Assembly (NCBI GenBank): GCA_004352715.1
Contig: SCFE01000002.1
Coordinates: 2,759,198 to 2,823,197, forward strand
Reading direction: 5' to 3'
Source: Hofstenia miamia
Taxonomy: Eukaryota > Xenacoelomorpha > Acoela
DNA: 64,000 nt
Position numbers and translations under genes: made by a program. A model generated the notes under the pieces. That model made no database searches. It was given only the letters and a program-made list of their open reading frames with translations, and had not been told where the DNA came from. Every line of letters starts with the position of its first letter. Positions within the stretch are counted from its first letter, which is position 1. Shown here one piece after another: positions 13,444 to 25,504 of this stretch.

Positions 13444-13986
13444 AGGTGTGTTCCCACTATCGACTTTTATCATCTGTCAAGAAATCGGTGATAAAAGTCG
13501 ATAGTGTGAACACTCTATCTGCTTTTTTATCGGCTGATAAAAGTCGATAGTCTGAACGCTCCATCCGATTTTTTGGCAAAACAGCCAAATTACTGTCATC
13601 TGATAATTTACGTGGAGTACGTACTCCACGGTCTGAACGGTACTAAAACTAGTCGAATAGCTACTTGAAACTAATTGCTTACTTCTCAAGTAGGGAACAG
13701 ACTATCAAAACGTAAATTATTGTCGTTGAAATATTTCAACTTCAAAATATGTAAACATTGTTTACATTCCAAGACAAACCAATCCATAAACAGATGTTGT
13801 TGTTTTTCTTACTGTCAATCAAAAGATGATAATTTATCATCTGATAAAAAATCGATAGTCTGAACGCTCTTCCAACTCCACTTTTTCTGATAAAAAATCG
13901 GATGATAAAAAATCGCCAATGTGAACGAAAATAATTGAATTTTCGATTAAAATCTGCTGATAAAAGTCGATAGTGGGAACACACCT
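13444..13986. mobile_element. PIF/Harbinger-type MITE with TAA target duplication
   Basis: 543 bp with perfect ends AGGTGTGTTCCCACTATCGA (continuing CTTTTATCA) and their exact inverse, flanked by TAA at 13441-13443 and 13987-13989. The interior repeats the module GATAAAAGTCGATAGT.TGAAC several times (near 13490, 13534, 13840, 13888) and has a 20-bp perfect palindrome CGTGGAGTACGTACTCCACG near 13612-13631. No coding capacity. Confidence 0.88.
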
Positions 13987-13989
13987 TAA

Positions 13990-16069
13990 AATGTTGTCAA
14001 AGAATATTCCTAAATCCAAAAAAATCCAAAATATTAATCAACATGAGGAAACGAAATGCATTTCAATGGTTGGGTGAAGGTTATTAAAATTTTAAAATCA
14101 GAAAATGTGAAACTTATGCAAGATACGGTTTTGAATCATATTTCGCAATCATCCTTATTTGGATTGCTATTTAAAAACTGATGCTTTGTTCAGAAAGTGA
14201 GTTTATATATTAGATAACTAACACAATGTTATATTTATAAAAAAAGTGTATGTATATAAAATAATGCATTTATTCTTATTAAATATTTGAAATCAAGTTT
14301 TTTGAAGTTTGTAAATTAAAAGACTTAAAAAGTCTTTTCAAAATCGAATTATTTCTAGACATCCATGGTGTTTGTTTCTAAGAATTTGAAATAATATATA
14401 ATATATTTATTCTGCTTTTATTTAGCCTGCTATTCCTCTTATTCCTCGTCTTCAACAGAAAATCACACCGGCTGTGGATGAATTAGCAGAATTGAAGAAA
14501 TTCGATAGAATCAAGAACTATCATTATCTTTCCCATTTCGGTTTTCGCTCAGACACGATTTTTGAAATGTTGTCTTAGTACAAAAGATTATATCGATTTT
14601 TGTTTTTCAAGAACCCATGTTATAATTGATAAGGGATTGCATTTCTCAGAATGGTTATGAAAGTAGGATGGTTGCAAGTTAACTAAAAAATCAATTATCA
14701 ATGAACTGTTTACCTATTTGAAGAATAAACGTGAAGAAATAAATGAAGATCATAATGAATAATTTTGGAAAATGTGATTCAATAATATAAAGTACACAAA
14801 CGCTTTAGTGCGAATTGCTTTACTATCATATTTACATCATCATCAACATCATACCGAAACTAGCTTTGAGTTCAAGCACTGTCCTTTTATCAGATGTGCT
14901 TGGAAGTGGGGAGGGGGCTATGCCACCATCTATAAAATGACATACTCCAAAGGGGAGTATTACACACCTGCCCACTTTCACTCATTTTGAAAATTTTGTA
15001 GTTCATTTATAAAAATTTTAAGCAAGCTTTGTAAGGAGTATAGCATTTATGTAATAATTCAAGTTCAAAACAGATGTTGACAAAAATTGATCTCAATATT
15101 GTTTAGCAGTTTTTAAAGAATGATACAGATTTGTTAAAATTTTGTAAATATTAGTAAATGTATCACCAATATTTCTAATATATTTTAAAAATTTGTAAAT
15201 ATGATATATTTTGAAAAATTTTGTTGGTGATGCGGAAACTTCGGTTCTAAATTCCTGTCCTGGATCCCTTATGCGAGGATCTCTATTCTATTAGTTAAAC
15301 TGCTACCAACATAATCACTAGAGAGTGCCAATATGGGCTTAGCATTGACGCAAACCAACCGACCAAAATACTAACTGTCTGAATGGTGATTAACATCAGT
15401 AAATTTTTATTAAAAAATCCAAGCTTTGATGCCATTTTCCGCTCTAAGTAGTACTGAGCCGGTACCTGAGCCCGACCCTGGTAGGTTCATTCAGGTACCT
15501 GCAACAATTCTCAAATCATCGCAGCCAAATGAAGTTGGCTGCGAGGTGACTTATATAAGTAAAAAACTTACTAGTCATATGTTGAAAATACAACTGATTT
15601 TTAATTTTGTATAGTTTTGTTGTGTGCTATAGATAATTAGTTGTTGAAAATTGAAAGTGCGGATACGGGCGAAATGTTACAGTTAAACCCGGTAAGAGTA
15701 CACATGAACCTCCTATAAATGGATGAAATAATTTATTAGTACAGACTTACTGAGAGTTAACATCACAATCTTGTCATCTTCTCAATTATATAGTATAACA
15801 TTTCAATAGTTTTGGAAAGTATGGAATAACTTCTGTAGTTATATATTATTGAGACCACCTCAAAGGATAGCAAAGCACCTATGCCATTTATGTCATGACC
15901 CAAATCAAGCCCGGCCCTTTGTAATCGATAGAAATCAATATCACCTCATTACGTTCAAACCCAGCACAAGATTTTTTGGAAATAATAAACTTTTTAGCAA
16001 CTCAGTGCAGCTCACTCGTGATGTAAGTACTTAACATGCATCTAATTACTTTCTCCAAAATTATAATTT
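13990..16069. other. Intergenic, no supported gene
   Basis: Contains a short coding-like stretch near 14430-14575 (ELAELKKFDRIKNYHYL) that ends in a stop and is not recognised. The rest is AT-rich. Confidence 0.5.
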
Positions 16070-16180
16070 GATTTTAGAAAAAATTTTGTTAATTCAATCA
16101 TTTATATAATAATATTTTAAGTTATTATAAATATTTACCGTATACTAATATCATATCTAGGAATTCATTTCAATGTATAT
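16070..16180 (+). repeat. Repeat E, copy 2
   Basis: Second copy of 7667-7783, ending 35 bp before the 1000-N gap at 16216. Confidence 0.85.
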
Positions 16181-16215
16181 AAGTAGTAAAGAATAGCAGG
16201 GGAATATATATGCAG

Positions 16216-17215
16216 NNNNNNNNNNNNNNNNNNNNNNNNNNNNNNNNNNNNNNNNNNNNNNNNNNNNNNNNNNNNNNNNNNNNNNNNNNNNNNNNNNNNN
16301 NNNNNNNNNNNNNNNNNNNNNNNNNNNNNNNNNNNNNNNNNNNNNNNNNNNNNNNNNNNNNNNNNNNNNNNNNNNNNNNNNNNNNNNNNNNNNNNNNNNN
16401 NNNNNNNNNNNNNNNNNNNNNNNNNNNNNNNNNNNNNNNNNNNNNNNNNNNNNNNNNNNNNNNNNNNNNNNNNNNNNNNNNNNNNNNNNNNNNNNNNNNN
16501 NNNNNNNNNNNNNNNNNNNNNNNNNNNNNNNNNNNNNNNNNNNNNNNNNNNNNNNNNNNNNNNNNNNNNNNNNNNNNNNNNNNNNNNNNNNNNNNNNNNN
16601 NNNNNNNNNNNNNNNNNNNNNNNNNNNNNNNNNNNNNNNNNNNNNNNNNNNNNNNNNNNNNNNNNNNNNNNNNNNNNNNNNNNNNNNNNNNNNNNNNNNN
16701 NNNNNNNNNNNNNNNNNNNNNNNNNNNNNNNNNNNNNNNNNNNNNNNNNNNNNNNNNNNNNNNNNNNNNNNNNNNNNNNNNNNNNNNNNNNNNNNNNNNN
16801 NNNNNNNNNNNNNNNNNNNNNNNNNNNNNNNNNNNNNNNNNNNNNNNNNNNNNNNNNNNNNNNNNNNNNNNNNNNNNNNNNNNNNNNNNNNNNNNNNNNN
16901 NNNNNNNNNNNNNNNNNNNNNNNNNNNNNNNNNNNNNNNNNNNNNNNNNNNNNNNNNNNNNNNNNNNNNNNNNNNNNNNNNNNNNNNNNNNNNNNNNNNN
17001 NNNNNNNNNNNNNNNNNNNNNNNNNNNNNNNNNNNNNNNNNNNNNNNNNNNNNNNNNNNNNNNNNNNNNNNNNNNNNNNNNNNNNNNNNNNNNNNNNNNN
17101 NNNNNNNNNNNNNNNNNNNNNNNNNNNNNNNNNNNNNNNNNNNNNNNNNNNNNNNNNNNNNNNNNNNNNNNNNNNNNNNNNNNNNNNNNNNNNNNNNNNN
17201 NNNNNNNNNNNNNNN
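16216..17215. other. Assembly gap, 1000 N
   Basis: Exactly 1000 Ns, a placeholder length rather than a measured one. Confidence 0.99.
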
Positions 17216-17271
17216 CTTCTTCTTTCTCTGTCGTTGAATGGCTCTTTCTCAATTAATGATGCTGAATAACA

Positions 17272-17306
<35 letters not shown>

Positions 17307-17307
<1 letters not shown>

Positions 17308-17830
17308 TTATTTCTGGTCAATTTATTATTAATAATAATGTTTTTGATGCTTAACAGTATTAACAAAACAATAAGAAATAAAATAAAATTTAGTTTTAGA
17401 ACTATATTTATGAATAAAAATACAAATAGCAGCAACTTCTTCATAATAAAAAATAATAATTATTCAACAGCATAATAATATTTATTATTTTCGCAGCTGC
17501 AATTGTTGATAAATCACCTCGACTTTTTTTGTATTTCATAATATATAATAATATTGTTGTTATTTTTACAGCAGAAAAAGAGAGGAAGGAAGGAACAAGA
17601 TTAATAATAATTATGAGTCAGTATCTTTAACTTTCATGATTAACATCGTCATACTCAGTTTTTATTTTTTATTAATAAGTACTTGTTCGTTTGGTGTCGG
17701 CAGCCTTGACTTATATTCATTTTTATTTTAATGTAATTTTAATTATTAATATTAATAATAACTTATTATATTGTAATTATTCTTGAATGTATATTTAAAA
17801 TTTAGTAGAGGAAAACTTTAATAAAAAAAC
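17307..17830 (+). repeat. Strongly diverged copy of the 11335-11880 segment
   Basis: Collinear with 11335-11880 (and partly 4581-4980), but most differences replace mixed sequence by simple A/T-rich words (for example TGATATTGCTAAAAATG becomes TTATTATTAATAATAATG). It follows a 29-T run and a 1000-N gap. Confidence 0.75.
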
Positions 17831-18651
17831 AAGTTGCTATCAAATAAATGTTTTTGTTTGAGAAAAGGCTTTTAGTTCGTAAAAATCGATTTCCAAAATG
17901 CTTGCAATTTGCAAAAACGGTTCAATTATTAAAATCATGCAATTAAAAATATGCTTATCTTAGAAGAATTAAGAGCATGAGCTCGCTTTTCTCTAGAGTT
18001 TAGCTAATTGCTGTTCAATTGCCAGAGGAAATTTTGATGACGGATTACTTGTATTGCTTCAGCTGTAATTGCCATGTTAATTCTAATTCCTCTGCTTTCA
18101 CGTAATCATGTGTTATTACAACTATACACTATGCATTCTCGATCGTTGGTAATTATTATAACATTTCATTGAATGTGACTAGTCTGTTTCCTCACGTTAC
18201 ATGTGTATTTAAATGCGGTGAATGGAATTTCTCTGCCTACTCAAGAGTAGATGCTAGTTTTTTAGAACGTAATAACTTGATATATGCTATGGTTATACTA
18301 ACCCTAATATGCTAGAATATATTTAGTCAATAGCATCAATAGTCGAAGAACAATGGGGTTCTGAAATGTGTCATTTGAAGAAATATAATAGAAATTAAAA
18401 ATTTGCAATACAAGCCTTAATTACACAAAAAATACAATTTTAATGTTGTAAAATGAAGCTAGAGTAATTATGAAAACAGCTACGAAATCTGAGTAAATTT
18501 CACAATGTAATGCCATTCCTAATCCCTCCCTCTGAGTGGGTAGTGGTGGTCTACGGACAGTCATAAATTCTAGAGCTAAAATTTTGCTAGTTAAAAGGAT
18601 GGAAAACTTTCAATAAATTTTATGGTCTTTGAAAGGCCATAGCTCATTCAA
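17831..18651. other. AT-rich intergenic, no gene seen
   Basis: No repeat or coding signal that I could support. Confidence 0.6.
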
Positions 18652-18654
18652 TTA

Positions 18655-20220
18655 CACTGTGTGACAAAAAATATTTTTTTCTTAGTTGAGTATATTTTTT
18701 CGGTATTTCTGGTCAATGTGATATTGCTAAAAATGAATTTGATGCTTCACAGTATTAACAATACTGTAGGAAATATCATGAAATTAAGTTTATGGCCTAA
18801 ATAGATGATTGAATATACAAATCGGAAATTGTATTCTAATTGAGATTCCAAAATTCTTCAAATGAATTTAATAATTGCATATGGACATCCAAATTTATTT
18901 TGATTTTAATGTCAGCAGATTTTTTTGTTCATCCAAAGCCCATGATGCCAAAATGTAGTCTAAATTGGATCATTTTCTACTTGCTGTAATTGAGATATTA
19001 TCAAGACTAATATCTTTCTGCAGACATTTCCTTAGTGATCAAATAACTAATAAATTCATTGCTTTCATTGATGTGAATCCACAGAAACCATATGAGGCCA
19101 AATTATACTTCCAAACTGCAGATTTAAATATGTTCTAGATATAACCATTCATACGGAAAGTCTCTTGAGTAGTTGGTGTAGTTTTGCCTTTTTATAATTA
19201 AACAACCAACATTTTCAAGAAAAGTATTCAATCGACACGTCAGAAAATGAAGTTTAGTAGACATCATCACTAACAATATCCCATTTCCTCAACTTAGCAA
19301 AGAAAATTTCAGTTTTTCTTATGCTAAGATTTAAGCTTGCAACTAATGAATTCAAATCCTTTTGAGAAGAATAATGAAGATCTTAAGAATTTGTATTGGA
19401 AAATCCACTATCGGCTCACTTGTTCCTTGAATTTTTTTCTAGGTTAGACCTGCGTACATTAATATCAGAACATTTAATTATTGAAGATAAATGCTTTAAG
19501 GTACAGATTCACAAGATGAGGTAATAGCAGGATATACGAGAAAACCCCTTCTTCAAAGACAAAAATAACAGTCGCTATTAAGGTTTCTTAATTTATGCTA
19601 AGCATAAAAAATACAAAATAACTAAAGCTGGTGATTTTCAACTATCCAGGGCTCTAACATAGTATGGCAGCTGGAATATATTACTTGGGTGTCAAGATTC
19701 AAAACCCAAAGCATTTAATATGCTTCCGAATATTTCGTTTGCCTCAACCCTATATTTTCAATAGATTTTCAGATTATAATATCAACAAATGTAACAGAAT
19801 GGATTCACACAAGTCTTACCTTTATAAGCAGCTGTTACTTCCCGAGAGGGCATGAATAGTGTTGTCATATGCACAGAGCATGATTGTTGCGTAATATACA
19901 AGGCGCATGAAGGTATGTAAATAAAATTTTTTCCCATCCTGATTTCCAATGTGACTCGTCACGAAAGTGAAACTGAGTTTAGTGAATAATAATTGGAAAA
20001 TAATAGCAAAGAAGGTAGGATTTTAATGGTCAAAGGGTACATAGTCCTAGACATTAACTGAAGAAAGTAATTATATGGAGGCTTTTTAAAATTTATAATA
20101 CAAATTACTCAAAAGTATGGTTTTGCATATAAAACGACATTCAAATTCGTAATTCTCTTCTCAAAATTAACTGAAATCAGCAAAAAAAAATTTATCAACT
20201 AAATTTTATGTCACACCGTG
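18655..20220. mobile_element. Non-coding TIR element, CACTG ends, 3-bp target duplication
   Basis: 1566 bp. The left end CACTGTGTGACAAAAAAT and the reverse complement of the right end CACGGTGTGACATAAAAT agree at 16 of 18 positions. TTA flanks both sides (18652-18654 and 20221-20223). CACTG-type ends with a 3-bp duplication fit the CACTA/EnSpm group, but no transposase is readable, so the class is inferred. The left 170 bp recur at 11304-11469. Confidence 0.65.
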
Positions 20221-20461
20221 TTATTAAGTTTTCTACAAAATCAAATTTTTCTGGAATAGCACAAAAAGTCCTACATTGCAATGTCAATGAATTTTGCGGG
20301 AAATAATTTTTTTGTAATCCTAAAATTAGTCTAGCATCTACAATAATGGTGACAGAATTTAATGCCAAATTTCACTGTCTATAGAAATACAACATTGAGT
20401 TTCATGTTTCCAGTCTTCTATTTTCAATAAAATGTCCCTCTGCAGCATTAGGAAAAGAATG

Positions 20462-20467
<6 letters not shown>
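20221..20467. repeat. Duplicated block A, copy 2
   Basis: Second copy of 1-247. After the (TA)n tract it continues into block B rather than into the sequence that follows copy 1. Confidence 0.9.

Positions 20468-20517
<50 letters not shown>
20465..20517. repeat. (TA)n microsatellite
   Basis: TA run joining block A copy 2 to block B copy 2. Confidence 0.95.
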
Positions 20518-20521
<4 letters not shown>

Positions 20522-21808
20522 AATAATCCATGCATCGAAATGTATTTGTTTATTAGTAGACATTCTGAGAGGTTTTCGGCACTAATATATTAAGTTCAAA
20601 TCTGTGTGAATTATTTTGAATATGGTAGCTGTCTATCATGACATTTTTGCAAATCAATACAAAATACAACTCAAGTAGTTTGTATTAGAGAGAAATTCGA
20701 TAAGAGTGTTGAAAATTTACCAATTTGTACGTTTAACTTTCTGTTTTTTACGAATGCCCATTACTCTATCTGATACAAGTCCGCTTATAACAATGTTTCA
20801 TCACCAGTTACATCCATTAACCTGTTTTCGTAATTCTTACTCTATGAATTGTTCAAATATGTATCCACTTGTACATAAACCATAACTACAGCTTTTCACA
20901 AGTTGATCTAATAGAAACCTGAAAATTTACTTCCCATAACTTTTAGGTTTTTGAAAAAACTAAATCAAGAATTTGCTGCAGATTACAATTTTTTACGGAT
21001 AAAAGGCACTAAAATATAGTTCTTAATGTTTTCCTCATTAAAATGTCGATCCTTCTGTCACACTTTTCAATGTGATTAAAAGACGTTTGAGAGGGAAATA
21101 AATTAGAACCTAATGCATAGTTTGAGTCAAGCCTTCTGTAAACATAAAAGGCCTTGTTTGAGTTTAATTTCCAGATCATTTGCTCGGAAAGCGCGGCTAG
21201 CTGTTATTTTCATTGTCATTTTAATGCACAACTTTTTTGAAAATTTGATTGTTTATGTAATAGGGGCAAATCTTAGACATTCAATAAATGTACTTGTTGT
21301 TAAAATTTTGAAGATGCATGCTTGTATAAAATCCTTATTAAAATTGGATTTTAAACAATGCATTGTATAATATCCCCTTACTAATAGTAGAAGATTGTAT
21401 GTGGGAAATCCTTTTTAAGCAAATTCCCAATGATTTATATGGCTATAATGAGTAAATTCTTTTAAATTCTCCAAAATGACACATATATTCTAAAGCATTT
21501 AAGAGATGGGAGACTTTCCAAATGGATATGTACCTGGTTTGGAAACAATTATTAAAAAAAAGTAAACAAAAACCCCTTATCATTGAAATTTGTTGACCGC
21601 ATTGACTTTTGAGCCGTCCTGATCATAGACAGACTTTTTAAGAGTATTGGAACAAAAACCGGACAAACACAGACACATGTGTCACCCCATTGGTAATATT
21701 ACGTAAAGGAGATGTAATCAGACAAATAAGAATCGATTAAATGTAAAGCTTATGTGGAACTTTATGGAAAGCTTTAAAAAATGGGGTTATAAGCAGTATA
21801 CTAATGAT

Positions 21809-22853
21809 GGGTTCCGGATAGTGAATTGAATATACCGGATACCGGATTATTTGACTACCGGATACCGGATAATATATTGTTCAATTATTACTAGAGCAAC
21901 CAGGAATTTTACTTTAAAAAAACAAAATATGACCTTATTTTTATGATCATCATAAATTTGACAAAATTTAGTTAAATATGCCCTAAAATATTAACATCGA
22001 TTTTTCAATATTATCCATTTAAGCAAAAATAAAACGCTTTTCTGTTACTGAGAACAAGATATAAACCAAATAAAAAATTCTTACATAATAAAAAGTCAAT
22101 TTTTCGAAGAAACTACTTTACTAAAGTATAATAAAAGCACATAAATTTCCATATATTATTGTGGTTAAGATTTCTGTCATAGGCTAAGAATTTTCTCAAC
22201 ACAGAGACACTTCTCTCAAATGCAGCCGATGTTGCTTGACATTTTCGTAATCTAGCATACAATTCTGATTAAATGTCCAACCCCTTTCTTTCCATTTTAA
22301 CAGTGAAACCGTTATTTTCTAATCGTGACTTGATATAGGTGATTATTTCACAGCTATCATTTCCAAGATCAACGTTGAGAGTAATAACAACATCTGGTGG
22401 AATTTCACCTCGGTCAAACATTGAACAACCTTTATTTTTTATGATAGCAATTATATTTTCAACACTCATATATTTTGCCTAAATACGCATGGCACAATTC
22501 TGCAGCACGTGTGCCTTGCAAAATCCATGAAATAATAATATGGTATAGTTCCTTTAATATTTTTCCGCTGCCATCATACATGGCTAATCCTCTTGGTTGC
22601 TCTAATTATTTATAAAGAACAACCTCATTTCTCAATTAATATCGACCAATAGCTAATGAAAATAGATAAATATTGAATAGATGTGTCAGAAAAACTTGTT
22701 TTGTTGCATGACAACTTGCATATCATGGAAAAACATAGTTTTTCCTTGAAAATTCTATTTTAAATCAAGTTTTTCTCAGAATATGTTATCCGGTAAAATC
22801 CGATAAACAAACGTAATTTTACCACATACCGGATACGGATCCCGGTACATTCC
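21809..22853 (-). mobile_element. hAT-like relic, copy 2
   Basis: The same element as 9121-10165 inside the second copy of block B, including the internal stop. Confidence 0.65.
22113..22469 (-). pseudogene. hAT transposase C-terminal fragment, copy 2
   Basis: The same sequence as 9425-9781 (offset 12688), with the same in-frame stop at 22269-22271. A shared inactivating base supports a recent or artefactual duplication. Confidence 0.75.
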
Positions 22854-23890
22854 TAAAATATTCTAAAGCAGAATTTTTAATTGAATATTATCATGTAAAT
22901 ATAAAGTATGAATTTAAAATAGAATAATTTATATTTTGCTAAAATATTATTCCTTTCCAACTTGGCAGCAGCATCCGGTTGCACCACTTGCAACCTCCAA
23001 GTTGCATTATGTAGTTTTCACATAAATAGTACTACTAATTATACAGATCTGTTATGCTTGCCTTTTCAAACATTATATGCCTCTAATGTGGTGCAATTTG
23101 TATGTGAACCGACCTAATTTAGCCAATTTTCATCAAGCTTGAAGTGTGACTAATACTCAAGTGTGTCCAATATTCGAAAAAATATGATAAAGCATTGTTT
23201 GCCTTAGTAGAACACCATCTTAAAATTACAGGTATACAGCCAATGTACAGACTTAACTTTTCAAAATCTTAACAGAGATGTGTTTCAATTTATCTGAAAA
23301 TATTTAATCAGAATGTTCAGAAAACCTGAAAAAATCAGGATGTAAATACTAGTCATAATCAGGACTGTCTTGTATATTTAAGCTTTTTATTTAAGAGTTT
23401 GAGTAAATATAAATATTATGCATTAAAAAATTAAACTTCTGGAATTCATTCCAAAAATAGATCATTTTGAAAAAAGTGAAACGTTAAGTTGAAAATATAA
23501 AGATCGCACCCCTAAAACCCTAAAAATAACAGAGTGTCTTCTGTAATGTCAATGCAATGATAGCAATATATCATATACCGGAGAAACTTAGAGAAATCCA
23601 GGGACATGATTGAAAGACGATAACATGAAACGAAAGAAGAAACTTTTAAAATTAAATCTTAAAATGGGCTAACAGTCAAAACACTTTATAGCTAAACATC
23701 TTCAAATTTATAATGCTTGAAAGATGTCTGTCTTCTAATAGGCATAGCTGATTACATAATATTTAGTTACAGCTCTTATAATCCTGGTGATTATTCTCAC
23801 ATTTCACTATCTTTAAATGAAGATTAAATCATAGAAAATGGTCGGTTTCAAATTTTATTATAAGATGTCTCACAAAATCTCTAAATATAC

Positions 23891-23933
<43 letters not shown>

Positions 23934-24000
23934 ATATAAACCATTAAACAAAGATAGTTAGCAGATGTATTTATATATCATATGTGTAGTGGAGATCTGA

Positions 24001-25000
24001 NNNNNNNNNNNNNNNNNNNNNNNNNNNNNNNNNNNNNNNNNNNNNNNNNNNNNNNNNNNNNNNNNNNNNNNNNNNNNNNNNNNNNNNNNNNNNNNNNNNN
24101 NNNNNNNNNNNNNNNNNNNNNNNNNNNNNNNNNNNNNNNNNNNNNNNNNNNNNNNNNNNNNNNNNNNNNNNNNNNNNNNNNNNNNNNNNNNNNNNNNNNN
24201 NNNNNNNNNNNNNNNNNNNNNNNNNNNNNNNNNNNNNNNNNNNNNNNNNNNNNNNNNNNNNNNNNNNNNNNNNNNNNNNNNNNNNNNNNNNNNNNNNNNN
24301 NNNNNNNNNNNNNNNNNNNNNNNNNNNNNNNNNNNNNNNNNNNNNNNNNNNNNNNNNNNNNNNNNNNNNNNNNNNNNNNNNNNNNNNNNNNNNNNNNNNN
24401 NNNNNNNNNNNNNNNNNNNNNNNNNNNNNNNNNNNNNNNNNNNNNNNNNNNNNNNNNNNNNNNNNNNNNNNNNNNNNNNNNNNNNNNNNNNNNNNNNNNN
24501 NNNNNNNNNNNNNNNNNNNNNNNNNNNNNNNNNNNNNNNNNNNNNNNNNNNNNNNNNNNNNNNNNNNNNNNNNNNNNNNNNNNNNNNNNNNNNNNNNNNN
24601 NNNNNNNNNNNNNNNNNNNNNNNNNNNNNNNNNNNNNNNNNNNNNNNNNNNNNNNNNNNNNNNNNNNNNNNNNNNNNNNNNNNNNNNNNNNNNNNNNNNN
24701 NNNNNNNNNNNNNNNNNNNNNNNNNNNNNNNNNNNNNNNNNNNNNNNNNNNNNNNNNNNNNNNNNNNNNNNNNNNNNNNNNNNNNNNNNNNNNNNNNNNN
24801 NNNNNNNNNNNNNNNNNNNNNNNNNNNNNNNNNNNNNNNNNNNNNNNNNNNNNNNNNNNNNNNNNNNNNNNNNNNNNNNNNNNNNNNNNNNNNNNNNNNN
24901 NNNNNNNNNNNNNNNNNNNNNNNNNNNNNNNNNNNNNNNNNNNNNNNNNNNNNNNNNNNNNNNNNNNNNNNNNNNNNNNNNNNNNNNNNNNNNNNNNNNN
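24001..25000. other. Assembly gap, 1000 N
   Basis: Exactly 1000 Ns between block B copy 2 and the 3' end of the ceramidase gene, so linkage of the two sides is only as good as the scaffolding. Confidence 0.99.
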
Positions 25001-25047
25001 ATATATATATATATATATATGTATTAACTAAAAACTAATTTCGAATT

Positions 25048-25504
25048 TTATTCAATTTTTTTTACTGCTAAATATGGTATCCCGAGAATCCCAAGGGATT
25101 CAGGATATAATTTTAGAGTCCATTCACTTTCTGCGTTATAGTTATTAATTGACAGAATTTCAGTGTAAACAGACAAAATGATAGCATAAGCCAGTGCATA
25201 TCCACTTAACACATGCCATGCTCCATGCAGCCAGTAAATTTTAAACGTGAGAAGCCAATTACAGTAGTGAATATCAATGGCCCACGCCAAAATTGCAAAT
25301 CCGATGGAAACAAACACGACTGTGATGGTATGAGCTACATTTTTATCACTTCTGTAAGATGTATTTGTAAAGAATTTGTAGCTAAATGCGATGGCTGGAG
25401 GAAAGCATATAAAGGGCAAAGCGAAATGGTTTATGTTGGGATATGTAGTTGACAGCAGCATCGAAATAACTGTTAGTGGAATATAGATTACTTGAATGAT
25501 TCTC
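25048..25504 (-). CDS. Ceramidase exon 4 (terminal)
   Basis: 457 bp including stop, residues 117-268. Acceptor ataatttag|GAGAATC completes the split Arg codon. Encodes the last four or so membrane helices, the two Zn histidines in LHGAWH (H210, H214), and the conserved tail motif GIPYLAV. The coding end lies 47 bp from a 1000-N gap. Confidence 0.93.

Larger units (their letters stand above)
20518..23990. repeat. Duplicated block B, copy 2
   Basis: Second copy of 7830-11302, no difference seen. Followed by ten unmatched bases and a 1000-N gap. Confidence 0.93.

Noticed and set aside
15426-16034. Two open frames of about 60 codons (15426-15614 and 15849-16034)
   Set aside because: No recognised motif and no partner exons found.
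16170-17256. Apparent 350-codon frames across the gap
   Set aside because: They are open only because the sequence is N.
25441-25484. Alternative ceramidase exon 4 acceptor (actaacag) at about 25471
   Set aside because: It would drop conserved residues [11 protein letters not shown] and needs a phase exon 3 does not offer; the acceptor at 25505 fits both.
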